Shown piece by piece: positions 12,884-20,191 of a stretch of DNA of 20,191 nt. The stretch spans positions 1 through 20,191 of the IMG/VR virus record IMGVR_UViG_3300044701_000378. One strand, written 5' to 3'. A program made the position numbers and the translations under genes. Source of the DNA: a virus. Within the stretch, counting starts at the first letter, position 1. Each line of letters starts with the position of its first letter. The notes under the pieces are model-generated. The model was given only the letters and a program-made list of their open reading frames with translations, ran no database searches and was not told the DNA's origin.

Positions 12884-15800
12884 ATGGCTCTGAATCTTGA
12901 TACTGCGATTCGCATTAGCGCTAACTTTACAGGGCGTGGACTTGATGACGTAAGAAGGAATCTGCAAGGGCTTGCTCAGCAGACCACGCTAAGCAGGCGC
13001 GAACTTGATCGGCTTTATACCGCGACTCAGGTTCTTGGCGGAGCTTCAGGCAATACTGTTGCTGGCCTGCAAAGGCAGATTGCGGCACTGCGTGGGCTTA
13101 GAGATCAGGCTGAGTTCAATAGCAGGCAATTTAGGATCCTGTCAAATGACATAAGAGATGCTGAGCAAAGACTATCGCGCTTCACTCAAACCACAAACAA
13201 TGCAGCTCGCCAAGGTAGTGGCAGGCAGGCGCTCGGCGGCGCACTGGGAACACTTGCCACCGGCGGCGGCCTGCAGGGCGCGGCTGGTGCACTGGCTGGC
13301 TCACTGGCATTCTCCGGCTCAGCTGGTGCGCTTGGCGCGGCTGCAGGGATTACAGCGATCGGCGGCATTGGCGCTCTCGCTGCCCGCGTCGGCGTTGACG
13401 CAGAGACCGCCCAGGTCAGGCTCAAGGCGCTGACTGATCAGTTCGGCGAGTATAACCAGGCGCAGGCTGCGGCGGCTAGGATCTCCGAGACGCTGCGGAT
13501 CAGTACGACTGAAGCGCAGGATGGGTTCAGCAAGCTGTACGGCGCGCTTCGGCCCACGGGTGTGACACTGCAGGAGATTGAGGATGCGTTCGTCGGCTTC
13601 ACGGCGGCCGCCAGGGCCAGTGGTGCAACGGCGGTCGAGAGCTCTTCGGCGCTGCTGCAGCTGAAGCAGGCGCTGGGCTCTGGCGTCCTGCAGGGTGATG
13701 AACTGCGTTCTATCCGCGAGCAGGCACCGGCAGTGGGCCAGGCCATCGCCCGTGAGATGGGCGTCACGATCGGTGAGCTGAAGAAGCTAGGCAGCGAAGG
13801 CCAGATCACGACCGACATCGTGCTGCGCGCGCTGGCGAAGCTCAAGGGAGAGAAGCTGGATCAGTTGAACGACCAGTTCAAGACAAGCGCACAGACTATT
13901 GCTGATCTTCGGATTGCAACTGAAGACTTTGGTCGCACTGTTGCGAAAGTGTTTGGCCCTACGGCTGTTTCATTGCTGCGTGGGTTTACAGAGGCAATCA
14001 GGCGGCTGAATGATGCGACGGTTGCATTTAGAGATCCAAGCGCCAGCACTGCAGCTGAAATCTTACGCAGTGGGCGCGCGCCAAACACTGCCATGGGGCA
14101 GAATGTCTTTCTACGTGGCGCGCAGCAGCTCTTTATTGGAACCAGTGGCGCTGGTGGCGTAGGCCTAACCGGTCTGGAAGCCGAGGCGCGCGATCTGGCG
14201 CGTACTCGACGGCAGCCTTACGACAGAGTGTTGTTTGAGCTGATGCAGAATCGCCTGGATCGCCTAGACGGCGCATCAGGCGGCAATGCAAGCCAACAAG
14301 CTGCCCGCGACGCTGCCACTGGAGAGCGCCAGGCTGCCAGGGATCGCGCTGCGGCTGCTGCTGCGGAAGCCGCCGAGAAGGAGGCCAAGAAGCGCCAGAA
14401 AGAGCTTGAGAAGCTGCAACGCGAGCAAGAGAAAGAGCTCAAGGCTCAGCTTGATTTCCAGAATGATCTCTTTGACATCCGCCTTAACTTCGAGAAACGC
14501 CTAGCCGACTTCCGCGAGCAGTCGCTGGATCGTGCGAAGCAGATGGAGCGCGATATTGGCGATCAGCGGCTGCAGCTGGAGCGGAAGACTGAAGAGCTGC
14601 GGCGGCGCGCCGAAGGACAGACGCAGGACTTTTTCCTGAAGCTAGAGCGCAATCGGGTTGCATCAATCGGCGGTGATACGTCGTCGCTTGATTTTGGGAT
14701 CGAGATGACCCGCGTTCGGCGAGATACTGCAGAGCAGATCATTCGCAACGAACAGGAAGCGTCAGACCGCAGGTTGACACTGGATCGTGCTGTTGAAGAT
14801 TACAGACTGAATGTCGCAAAAGGCATCAGGGATATTCAGATTGACGCTGCTGAACAGCAGGCAGATCGAATCAGGCAGGGTGCCGAAGATGCAGCGGAGA
14901 GGCTGCGTGAATCATCTATTGGCGGATCAGGTTCTGTTGACGGATCTGGTCCATCCGCTGGTGTGGCTCGCCTGTTGCAGGCTGCCAGCTCGAAGCTGGG
15001 CATATTTGCTGGCCAGACAGAGCGTTGCGCTGATGCCATCCGCGAGCTATTCAAGGTTGCTGGAATCGCGATCGGCACCACAAAGAAGGCATGGGATGGA
15101 CTAGGTTCCGGGCCGCGCCTTGCCAGTAGTTTCTTTGGTTCGGACATCGGCCAGCGGATTAACAACAAGCGCGACCTGAGACCCGGCGACCTGGTGGGCT
15201 TTGAGCGCACCTACGGGTCATGGGGACCTGGCGTCCAGACGCACGTGGGCATGTATGCCGGCAACGGCATGATGTTTGATCACAGCTCCAGGGGCGGACT
15301 GGTCAGGCGCTCGCTTGATACGTTTGCCGGCAAGTTCATGTATGGCGTGCGTCCGTACGCACTGATGCAAGGCGGTCAGCAGCTCCCTGCCAACGGCATC
15401 CGTCCAACCGCTATCTCAGCGACGCGCAACTTGCAAGCCGAGCTGCAGCCTGCCACGCCGATGCAGCCGGTGAATGCGGCGATGCTTCAGGTGCCAGGCA
15501 TGGATGGCATCAATGCTGGAGTCGCGAGCCTCCAGCAGGCGTCAGACGCAAACCTGCTTGCCGCCAATGCTGACGCCAGATCCCAAGGGCTGGACAAACT
15601 CCTAGAGCAGGATGCAGCCATCACGCAGGAGCTGGGCCAGCAGAAGCGGCTCAGCGAGCAGCAGCTGGAGGACTACCAGCGGATCCTTGCCCTGCAGCGC
15701 AGCGGCCTGAGCCCTGAGCTGGCCCAGCAGTCGGTAGAGCGTGCGCGGATGGCCGAGCGGGAAGCGACGCAACTGCAGGCGCTTGAGAATCAGACGGTGC

Positions 15801-16594
15801 AGTATCTGCAGCAGGCAGGGCTTACCGACGAACAGCGCAAGGTCGCGCAGCTTCTGCTGGATGCCACCCGTGCGCGCGCAACCGAGCTGCCGCTGATCAC
15901 CGGCGCGCTGCAGGTTGAAGCCGCAACCCTGGAACGGCTCCGCGACTTGGAAGCGCAACGAAAGCAGCTGATTGAAGGCATCACCGGGTCCATCAGCAAC
16001 GGGCTGACGTCTGCGATGGATGCACTGATCGACGGCACCGAGAACTGGGGCAACAGCCTGCGCGACATCGCCTCTGGCGTGCTGCGCGACATTGCGAAGC
16101 AGCTGGTGCAGATCTACGCCGTCCAGCCGGCCACCAAGGGCCTGCAGGGCTTGCTCGGCAGCCTGCTGGGTGGTGGTGGCTCTGCTGGCGCTGCCGCGGC
16201 TGCCGGTGCTGGCGCCAGCGTCTTCACCGCTCCACTCCTGAGCGGTGTCCCTGCGATCACCGGCGCCTTCGCAAACGGCGGGATCATGACCGATCAAGGG
16301 CCGCTGCCGCTGCGGGCTTACTCCAATGGTGGCATTGCCACCGGCCCGCAACTGGCTCTGTTTGGCGAAGGCCGGCGGCCTGAGGCCTACGTGCCGCTGC
16401 CCGACGGCCGGCGCATTCCGGTCGCCATGCAGGGCGGTGGTGGTAGCAACGTCGTGAACGTCACGGTCAACGCCGAGGGCTCCGCAGTGCAAGGCGACAG
16501 CAGCCGCTCTGAGCAGCTGGGCCAGGTCGTGGCGCGTGCCATCCAGGAAGAGATGATCCGCCAGCGCCGGCCCGGTGGTCTGTTGGCTTCGTAA
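12884..16594 (+). CDS. Tail tape measure protein with embedded NlpC/P60-like hydrolase domain
   Basis: The 1236-residue product sets tail length. Residues about 1-110 are helical. A tape-measure N-terminal domain spans about 160-375 (ISETLRISTTEAQDGFSKLY, then SSSALLQLKQALGSGVLQGD). Residues about 480-690 are a long charged coiled coil. About 690-835 is a cysteine-peptidase-like domain: C715 (ERCADAIRELF), RPGDLVGF, H787 (THVGMYAGNG) and H800 (FDHSS), which would cut peptidoglycan during DNA entry. A second coiled coil follows at about 875-1000. The C-terminal region carries an alanine/glycine-rich hydrophobic stretch (about 1070-1125) and lambda gpH-like segments: SLRDIASGVLRDIAKQLVQ and LFGEGRRPEAYVPLPDGR. 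The stop TAA is shared with the TAACCT box of the M-like gene. Confidence 0.92.
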   Translation: MALNLDTAIRISANFTGRGLDDVRRNLQGLAQQTTLSRRELDRLYTATQVLGGASGNTVAGLQRQIAALRGLRDQAEFNSRQFRILSNDIRDAEQRLSRFTQTTNNAARQGSGRQALGGALGTLATGGGLQGAAGALAGSLAFSGSAGALGAAAGITAIGGIGALAARVGVDAETAQVRLKALTDQFGEYNQAQAAAARISETLRISTTEAQDGFSKLYGALRPTGVTLQEIEDAFVGFTAAARASGATAVESSSALLQLKQALGSGVLQGDELRSIREQAPAVGQAIAREMGVTIGELKKLGSEGQITTDIVLRALAKLKGEKLDQLNDQFKTSAQTIADLRIATEDFGRTVAKVFGPTAVSLLRGFTEAIRRLNDATVAFRDPSASTAAEILRSGRAPNTAMGQNVFLRGAQQLFIGTSGAGGVGLTGLEAEARDLARTRRQPYDRVLFELMQNRLDRLDGASGGNASQQAARDAATGERQAARDRAAAAAAEAAEKEAKKRQKELEKLQREQEKELKAQLDFQNDLFDIRLNFEKRLADFREQSLDRAKQMERDIGDQRLQLERKTEELRRRAEGQTQDFFLKLERNRVASIGGDTSSLDFGIEMTRVRRDTAEQIIRNEQEASDRRLTLDRAVEDYRLNVAKGIRDIQIDAAEQQADRIRQGAEDAAERLRESSIGGSGSVDGSGPSAGVARLLQAASSKLGIFAGQTERCADAIRELFKVAGIAIGTTKKAWDGLGSGPRLASSFFGSDIGQRINNKRDLRPGDLVGFERTYGSWGPGVQTHVGMYAGNGMMFDHSSRGGLVRRSLDTFAGKFMYGVRPYALMQGGQQLPANGIRPTAISATRNLQAELQPATPMQPVNAAMLQVPGMDGINAGVASLQQASDANLLAANADARSQGLDKLLEQDAAITQELGQQKRLSEQQLEDYQRILALQRSGLSPELAQQSVERARMAEREATQLQALENQTVQYLQQAGLTDEQRKVAQLLLDATRARATELPLITGALQVEAATLERLRDLEAQRKQLIEGITGSISNGLTSAMDALIDGTENWGNSLRDIASGVLRDIAKQLVQIYAVQPATKGLQGLLGSLLGGGGSAGAAAAAGAGASVFTAPLLSGVPAITGAFANGGIMTDQGPLPLRAYSNGGIATGPQLALFGEGRRPEAYVPLPDGRRIPVAMQGGGGSNVVNVTVNAEGSAVQGDSSRSEQLGQVVARAIQEEMIRQRRPGGLLAS

Positions 16595-16603
16595 CCTGCA
16601 ACC
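16592..16603 (+). promoter_or_regulatory. TAACCT box six bases before the M-like gene
   Basis: TAACCT at 16592-16597 includes the tape measure stop TAA; the spacer GCAACC is 16598-16603 and ATG 16604. Box position and spacing are identical to the sites before terS, terL, W and U. No Shine-Dalgarno site. A promoter here would serve the tail-tip genes M, L, K, I and J. Confidence 0.42.
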
Positions 16604-16948
16604 ATGGCCACGTTCACTTACATCCCGGAGTTCCCACCAACCGAGAACAGTGAACCGCGCGTGCGGTCTACGAAGCTCGGTGATGGCTATGAGCATCGAA
16701 TCAGATTCGGCCTGAACACTGATCTCAAGGTGTGGGATCTTGAGTTTCGCCGGCGTGACAACACCGAAACCGGGCAGATTCGCGACTTCCTGAATGCCCG
16801 TGGCGGCGTTGAGTCGTTCACCTGGACGCCACCCTTCTACAACGCTACTGCTGGCCAGTGGATCTGCAAACGCTGGAGCATCAGCGCTGAGGCGCACAAT
16901 ATCAACAACATCCGCGCCACGTTTGAGCAGGTGCCGGAGCCGAGCTGA
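16604..16948 (+). CDS. Minor tail protein M-like
   Basis: The 114-residue product matches the plan of lambda gpM (109 residues), a tail-tip protein acting after tape measure and before gpL. Typical parts are the opening FTYIPEFPPTENSEPRVRST, KLGDGYEHRIRFGLNTDLKVW (about residues 25-45), an ETGQIRDFLNARGGVESFTW segment near 64-83, then PP and a closing strand NNIRATFEQVPEP. It starts nine bases after the tape measure stop and its own stop overlaps the L start (TGATG). Confidence 0.88.
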   Translation: MATFTYIPEFPPTENSEPRVRSTKLGDGYEHRIRFGLNTDLKVWDLEFRRRDNTETGQIRDFLNARGGVESFTWTPPFYNATAGQWICKRWSISAEAHNINNIRATFEQVPEPS

Positions 16949-18372
16949 TGAAAAAGGTTATCTCTGATCTGCAGACGGTTGCGCCATCACAGATCATCGA
17001 GCTATTCGAGCTGAAACTAAATGCCAGCCTGCACGGTAGTGGCACGACGTATCGGTTCCATGCTGGCGTCAACGCGAAGTCAACAGCAACCGCCATCACC
17101 TGGAACGGCAACGCCTACCAGGCCTACCCAGTGGAGGCCGAGGGCTTTGAATACAACGGTGAAGGCCAGCTGCCGCGGCCGAAGCTGCGTGTGAGCAACC
17201 AGCTGGGCCTGATCACCACCATCCTGATCCAGGTCAACACCAGCACTCCCGGTAACGACCTAGTTGGTGCCACGGTAACGCGGATCCGTTGCCTGGCCAA
17301 GCACCTTGATGCGGTGAACTTCACCGGCAACGTCAACCCATACGGCACGCCAGACCCTACGGCTGAGTTCCCGCGCGAGGTGTTCTACATCGCCCGCAAG
17401 ACTCAGGAGAACCGCGACATCGTGGAGTTCGAGCTGGCGGCAGCTTTCGATCTGGCCGGCATCCGTGCACCACGTCGCCTGTGCATCGCCAACCTGTGCA
17501 ACTGGGTGTACCGCTCGGCCGAATGCGGATACATTGGCGAAGCCTACTTCAATGCCGACGATAGCCAGGTCGGCAGCTCTGCGGCTGATGTCTGCAGCAA
17601 GCGGCTATCAGGCTGTGAAGTTAGGTTCAGTGCTGTGACATTCAACGGTGGAGTGACCAACGGCAGCACAACCGTCACGGGTCTGACGACCAATCAGCTG
17701 GCAAGGATCAATGTCGGTGATCCGATCTTCGGCCATGGCATCCAATCAGGTGCCACCGTCGCCAGCAAAGGCAGCAGCACTCTGACGCTTAGCCAGGCGG
17801 CGAACTCATCCACGGTGCTGACGAGAACCGCCACGCTGTCAGCGACTGGGCTGACACTGACGTTCACTGGTGCTAACAATGAAAACAGCCCTAATAACCT
17901 TCGGCCCGGTATGTTTGTATCTGGCGCTAACGTGCCCGGTGGCACAACCATATCCAGTATCTCAGGTAATACCGTCACCCTTAGCATCACCTACAACCCA
18001 GATGCTCGAGGCACATCGAAGACAACATCTGTCCAGGTTGAGAAAGGACTGTTTGAGGTTTGGATCGCAGACAACCCGGCCGATGCGCAGGTCAACGACT
18101 ACGCCGGCAACCAGTCTGGTGTGACCACTACGCAGCCGCATGGAACCAACGTTCTTGCTGGGACGCGCGTTGTTGGCAAGGACGGCGATCGACTCACGCT
18201 CAGCACGCGCTCATCGTTTGATAATGGCGCGACCTTTACCGCCATCTTTTGGCAACCCAGATCATTCACCGGGTCAACCTATACATTCACCGGATCAGGT
18301 GTCTACACCGTCCGCGCTAACAACAGCCTGCCATTCGGGTCATTCCCTGGTGTCGGCAGCTTCTACGCATGA
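16948..18372 (+). CDS. Minor tail protein L-like with large C-terminal insertion
   Basis: Residues 1-227 match lambda gpL, a tail-tip protein that binds an iron-sulphur cluster. Cysteines C184, C193, C216 and C223 have spacings 9, 23 and 7, the spacings I recall for the four cluster ligands of gpL (C173, C182, C205, C212); C179 is an extra cysteine. gpL proteins normally finish soon after the last ligand with a PFGGFPG-like end. Here about 230 residues (228-457) come in between, and the normal-looking end [13 protein letters not shown] closes the protein. The insertion holds at least two related beta units: [20 protein letters not shown] followed by SSTLTLSQ, and [20 protein letters not shown] followed by GNTVTLS. 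Length is 474 against about 232 residues for lambda gpL. The start ATG overlaps the M stop and the stop overlaps the K start. Confidence 0.87.
   Translation: MKKVISDLQTVAPSQIIELFELKLNASLHGSGTTYRFHAGVNAKSTATAITWNGNAYQAYPVEAEGFEYNGEGQLPRPKLRVSNQLGLITTILIQVNTSTPGNDLVGATVTRIRCLAKHLDAVNFTGNVNPYGTPDPTAEFPREVFYIARKTQENRDIVEFELAAAFDLAGIRAPRRLCIANLCNWVYRSAECGYIGEAYFNADDSQVGSSAADVCSKRLSGCEVRFSAVTFNGGVTNGSTTVTGLTTNQLARINVGDPIFGHGIQSGATVASKGSSTLTLSQAANSSTVLTRTATLSATGLTLTFTGANNENSPNNLRPGMFVSGANVPGGTTISSISGNTVTLSITYNPDARGTSKTTSVQVEKGLFEVWIADNPADAQVNDYAGNQSGVTTTQPHGTNVLAGTRVVGKDGDRLTLSTRSSFDNGATFTAIFWQPRSFTGSTYTFTGSGVYTVRANNSLPFGSFPGVGSFYA
17629..18321 (+). other. Inserted beta-repeat region within the gpL-like gene
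   Basis: This segment encodes residues 228-457 of the L-like protein, between the last cluster cysteine and the conserved-looking C-terminal end. It contains two similar units of roughly 50 residues (about 236-285 and 300-352), each with a TxTVTG or LTLTFTG strand, a G-x-x-V/I-x-G turn and a closing TLTLS or TVTLS strand. A further section contains [19 protein letters not shown] and [10 protein letters not shown]. Exact borders are approximate. Confidence 0.7.
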
Positions 18373-19082
18373 ACGACGTATCACGCGCCCTGGCACTTGC
18401 GCACGCTAAGGCCGATGCGCCACGTGAAGCCTGCGGCCTGCTGGTGGTCATCAAAGGCCGTGAGCGGTACATGCCGTGCCGGAACCTTGCGATCGGCACC
18501 GATCAGTTCATCCTGGATCCTGCGGACTGGGCCCGCTGCGAAGATGCCGGCGAGGTCGTTGCCGTGGTGCACAGCCACCCGATGACACCACCAGAGCCGA
18601 GCATTGCCGATCGGATGGGCTGCGAACGCAGCGGCCTGCCGTGGCACATCGTCAACCCCAGCACTGAAGCATGGGACAGCTGCGAACCGACCGGCTACGA
18701 AGCGCCGTTGATCGGCCGGCCATGGGCGTGGGGCATCTCTGACTGCTACGGGCTGGCGCGCGACTGGTACCGTCAGCAGTGGGGCTTGTTGCTGCGGGAC
18801 TGGCCGCGTCCGGCGGATCCAGTGGAGTTCTGCCGGGCGCCGATGTTCGAGGCCTGCTGGGCGGCGACTGGGTTTCGTGAGCTACGGGAAGACGAAGACC
18901 TGCAGGTGGGTGATTTCCTGCTGATGGCAATTGCATCGCAGGAAGTGAACCACTGCGCAGTGTATATCGGCGATCAGCTGATCCTGCATCATATGCAAGG
19001 CCGGCTGAGCAGCCGTGATTTATACGGCGGCTGGTTCTTAGCCTGTACGGGACGGCGGTTACGCCATGCTTCGCAGGATTAA
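18369..19082 (+). CDS. Tail tip protein K-like (JAMM + NlpC/P60 peptidase)
   Basis: The 237-residue product has the two domains of lambda gpK. The JAMM/MPN half shows E20 (EACGLL), H68 and H70 (VVHSHP), S78 and D81 (SIADR), a full metal-site set. The NlpC/P60 half shows C126 ([12 protein letters not shown]), H195 (VNHCAVYIG) and H207 or H208 (LILHHMQG), with VGDFLLM before them. Such proteins act at the tail tip, in assembly and probably in cutting peptidoglycan during entry. The gene starts at ATGA overlapping the L stop and its last 17 bases overlap gpI. All key residues of both domains appear intact. Confidence 0.93.
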   Translation: MNDVSRALALAHAKADAPREACGLLVVIKGRERYMPCRNLAIGTDQFILDPADWARCEDAGEVVAVVHSHPMTPPEPSIADRMGCERSGLPWHIVNPSTEAWDSCEPTGYEAPLIGRPWAWGISDCYGLARDWYRQQWGLLLRDWPRPADPVEFCRAPMFEACWAATGFRELREDEDLQVGDFLLMAIASQEVNHCAVYIGDQLILHHMQGRLSSRDLYGGWFLACTGRRLRHASQD

Positions 19083-19659
19083 GCTGTACGGTCCGCTTGC
19101 AAAGTTCATCGGCCAGCGGGTGTTGATGGCGGATGTTGCCACCGCTGCCGAAGCCGTGCGTTTTCTGGTGGCGAATTGGCCGGACGTTGAGCGGCACATG
19201 GGAGATCATCACTACCGCATCACGGTCGGCGGTGACGAGCTGGAAGCCGGCGCACAGCCTGAGCAGCTGCACTACCCAGTCGGCCGCGGTGAAATCAGCA
19301 TTATCCCGGTCGTGGCCGGCGCTGGAGCTGCCGCGCGGATCATTGCTGGCGTGGCGTTGGTGGCGCTGGCCTTCGCCGGGCCAGCTGGGTTCTTTGGTGC
19401 TGCGTTTGCTAAGAACGCGCTGCTATTTCAGGTTGCAGGCGCCGTCGGGTTCTCGCTGGCCCTTGGCGGCGTCGCGCAGCTGCTCACGCCTGTGCCGCAG
19501 ACGCAGAAAGACGAAGCAGACCCGCGTAAGTCGTTCTCGTTCAGTGGCATTCAGAACGTCAGCCGGCCTGGTGTGCCGGTGCCGATCATCTATGGCGAAG
19601 TGCTGGTGGGTAGCGTCGTGATCTCTGCTGGCATTGACATCACGCAGGTGTCAGCATGA
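19066..19659 (+). CDS. Tail assembly protein I-like
   Basis: The 197-residue product matches lambda gpI (223 residues). Residues 1-80 form a ubiquitin-like beta-grasp domain ([20 protein letters not shown]). The middle (about 82-145) is glycine/alanine-rich and hydrophobic with [18 protein letters not shown]. The end [20 protein letters not shown] then SAGIDI is a conserved-looking family signature. gpI is needed for tail-tip assembly with K, L and J and is thought not to remain in the virion. It overlaps K by 17 bases and J by ATGA. Confidence 0.92.
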   Translation: MLRRIKLYGPLAKFIGQRVLMADVATAAEAVRFLVANWPDVERHMGDHHYRITVGGDELEAGAQPEQLHYPVGRGEISIIPVVAGAGAAARIIAGVALVALAFAGPAGFFGAAFAKNALLFQVAGAVGFSLALGGVAQLLTPVPQTQKDEADPRKSFSFSGIQNVSRPGVPVPIIYGEVLVGSVVISAGIDITQVSA

Positions 19660-20191
19660 CGCAGCTGATCGGTGGTGGCGGCTTTGGCGGTGGCGGCAAG
19701 GGTGGCGGCGGTGGCGCTAGGACACCAAGGGAAGCGAGCGATAACTTGGAGTCAACAAGCTATGCCATCGTTGTTGACCTGCTAGGTGAAGGCGAGATCG
19801 AAGGCTTCTCGACGCCATCACGCGCCGGCCTGAATCAGGGTACAAGCGCTGCCGCTTTTGCGATTCTCAAGGACATTTACTTTGACAATACGCCAATCCT
19901 GAGCCCAAACGCGAGCAACAGTTCGCCGTCAAGCTCGGACTTTAACTTCAAGAATGTTCAGGTTGCGCCGCGCTTTGGAACCAAGAATCAGGTACGTCTA
20001 CAGTTCGGCGACGAAGTCCTGCAAGAGTTTGGCGTTGGCTTGACGATTGAGAAGGATACGCCGATCACGCGCACGATCACCGACACCAATGTTGATCAGG
20101 TGCGGATTGCCCTTACGGTTCCGCAGCTGCAGGAGATTGAGAACGATGGAGACATTGCCGGTTCGGAAGTTGAGTACCGAATTGAGGTGCA
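19656..20191 (+). CDS. Tail tip attachment / host specificity protein J-like (5' part only)
   Basis: An open frame begins at ATG 19656 and runs off the window end, giving about 178 residues. After a glycine-rich N terminus (about residues 6-20) come ESTSYAIVVDLLGEGEIEGF (31-50), an ILKDIYFDNTPIL segment (69-81), RFGTKNQ and ITRTITDTNVDQVRIALTVP, all typical of the first domains of gpJ. gpJ trimers form the central tail spike; the receptor-binding end lies beyond this window. Start and position right after gpI support the call. Confidence 0.92.
   Translation, partial: MTQLIGGGGFGGGGKGGGGGARTPREASDNLESTSYAIVVDLLGEGEIEGFSTPSRAGLNQGTSAAAFAILKDIYFDNTPILSPNASNSSPSSSDFNFKNVQVAPRFGTKNQVRLQFGDEVLQEFGVGLTIEKDTPITRTITDTNVDQVRIALTVPQLQEIENDGDIAGSEVEYRIEV

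Noticed and set aside
15602-16897. 431-residue open frame on the minus strand
   Set aside because: It lies antisense to the tape measure and M-like genes, has no ribosome site or family pattern, and is explained by G+C-rich codon shadowing.
19039-19068. TAGCCT upstream of the I-like gene
   Set aside because: It is 21 bases before the ATG, not six, and codes for part of the K-like protein.

Overview
The window is a continuous, single-strand (+) late-gene block of a tailed, long-tailed (siphovirus-type) phage or prophage. Its order is close to lambda: small terminase, large terminase, gpW-like joiner, portal, protease-capsid fusion, small head proteins, FII-like joiner, then a tail-fibre cassette, U-like terminator, tail tube, G/GT chaperones, tape measure, M, L, K, I and the start of J. 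Base composition is G+C-rich (roughly 60% by eye). No integrase, repressor, lysis gene, tRNA, CRISPR or insertion sequence is seen, so lysogenic versus lytic life cannot be decided here. The host cannot be read directly. Scarce Shine-Dalgarno sites and the style of the fibre modules are compatible with a unicellular cyanobacterium, but this is a weak guess.

Region by region. 1-99 is the tail end of an upstream gene. 127-2773 is the packaging module. A 193-base gap between the two terminase genes holds a degenerate five-base-periodic repeat and a strong hairpin. 2790-7254 is the head module: gpW-like protein with an extra N-terminal domain, portal, prohead protease fused to HK97-type capsid protein, and two small proteins. 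A hairpin with a UACG loop at 7274-7297 looks like a terminator. 7317-7646 is the FII-like joiner. 7643-10418 is a collagen-type fibre, an unrecognised protein and a lectin-like candidate receptor-binding protein, an unusual position for such genes. A tiny membrane-peptide ORF follows. 10549-20191 is the tail module.

The most notable signals are: (1) a motif TANYCT followed by exactly six bases and then ATG at five genes (terS, terL, W, U, M), with a near-match at the protease-capsid gene, none of which has a Shine-Dalgarno site; this suggests internal promoters making leaderless mRNAs; (2) a textbook -1 frameshift site (A AAA AAC, 7-base spacer, 8-bp stem) joining the two tail chaperone frames; (3) a gpL-like tail-tip protein that keeps the iron-sulphur cysteine spacing but carries about 230 extra residues near its C terminus; (4) a cysteine peptidase-like domain inside the tape measure; (5) the pentamer array between the terminase genes.

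Together the genes would package DNA (terS/terL), build and mature the capsid (portal, protease-capsid), close the head (W, FII), terminate and build the tail tube (U, tube, G/GT, tape measure), and form the tail tip (M, L, K, I, J), with the fibre cassette providing adsorption proteins. Many genes overlap by start-stop contacts, implying translational coupling within a long operon, with the motif-bearing genes as possible re-initiation points for transcription.
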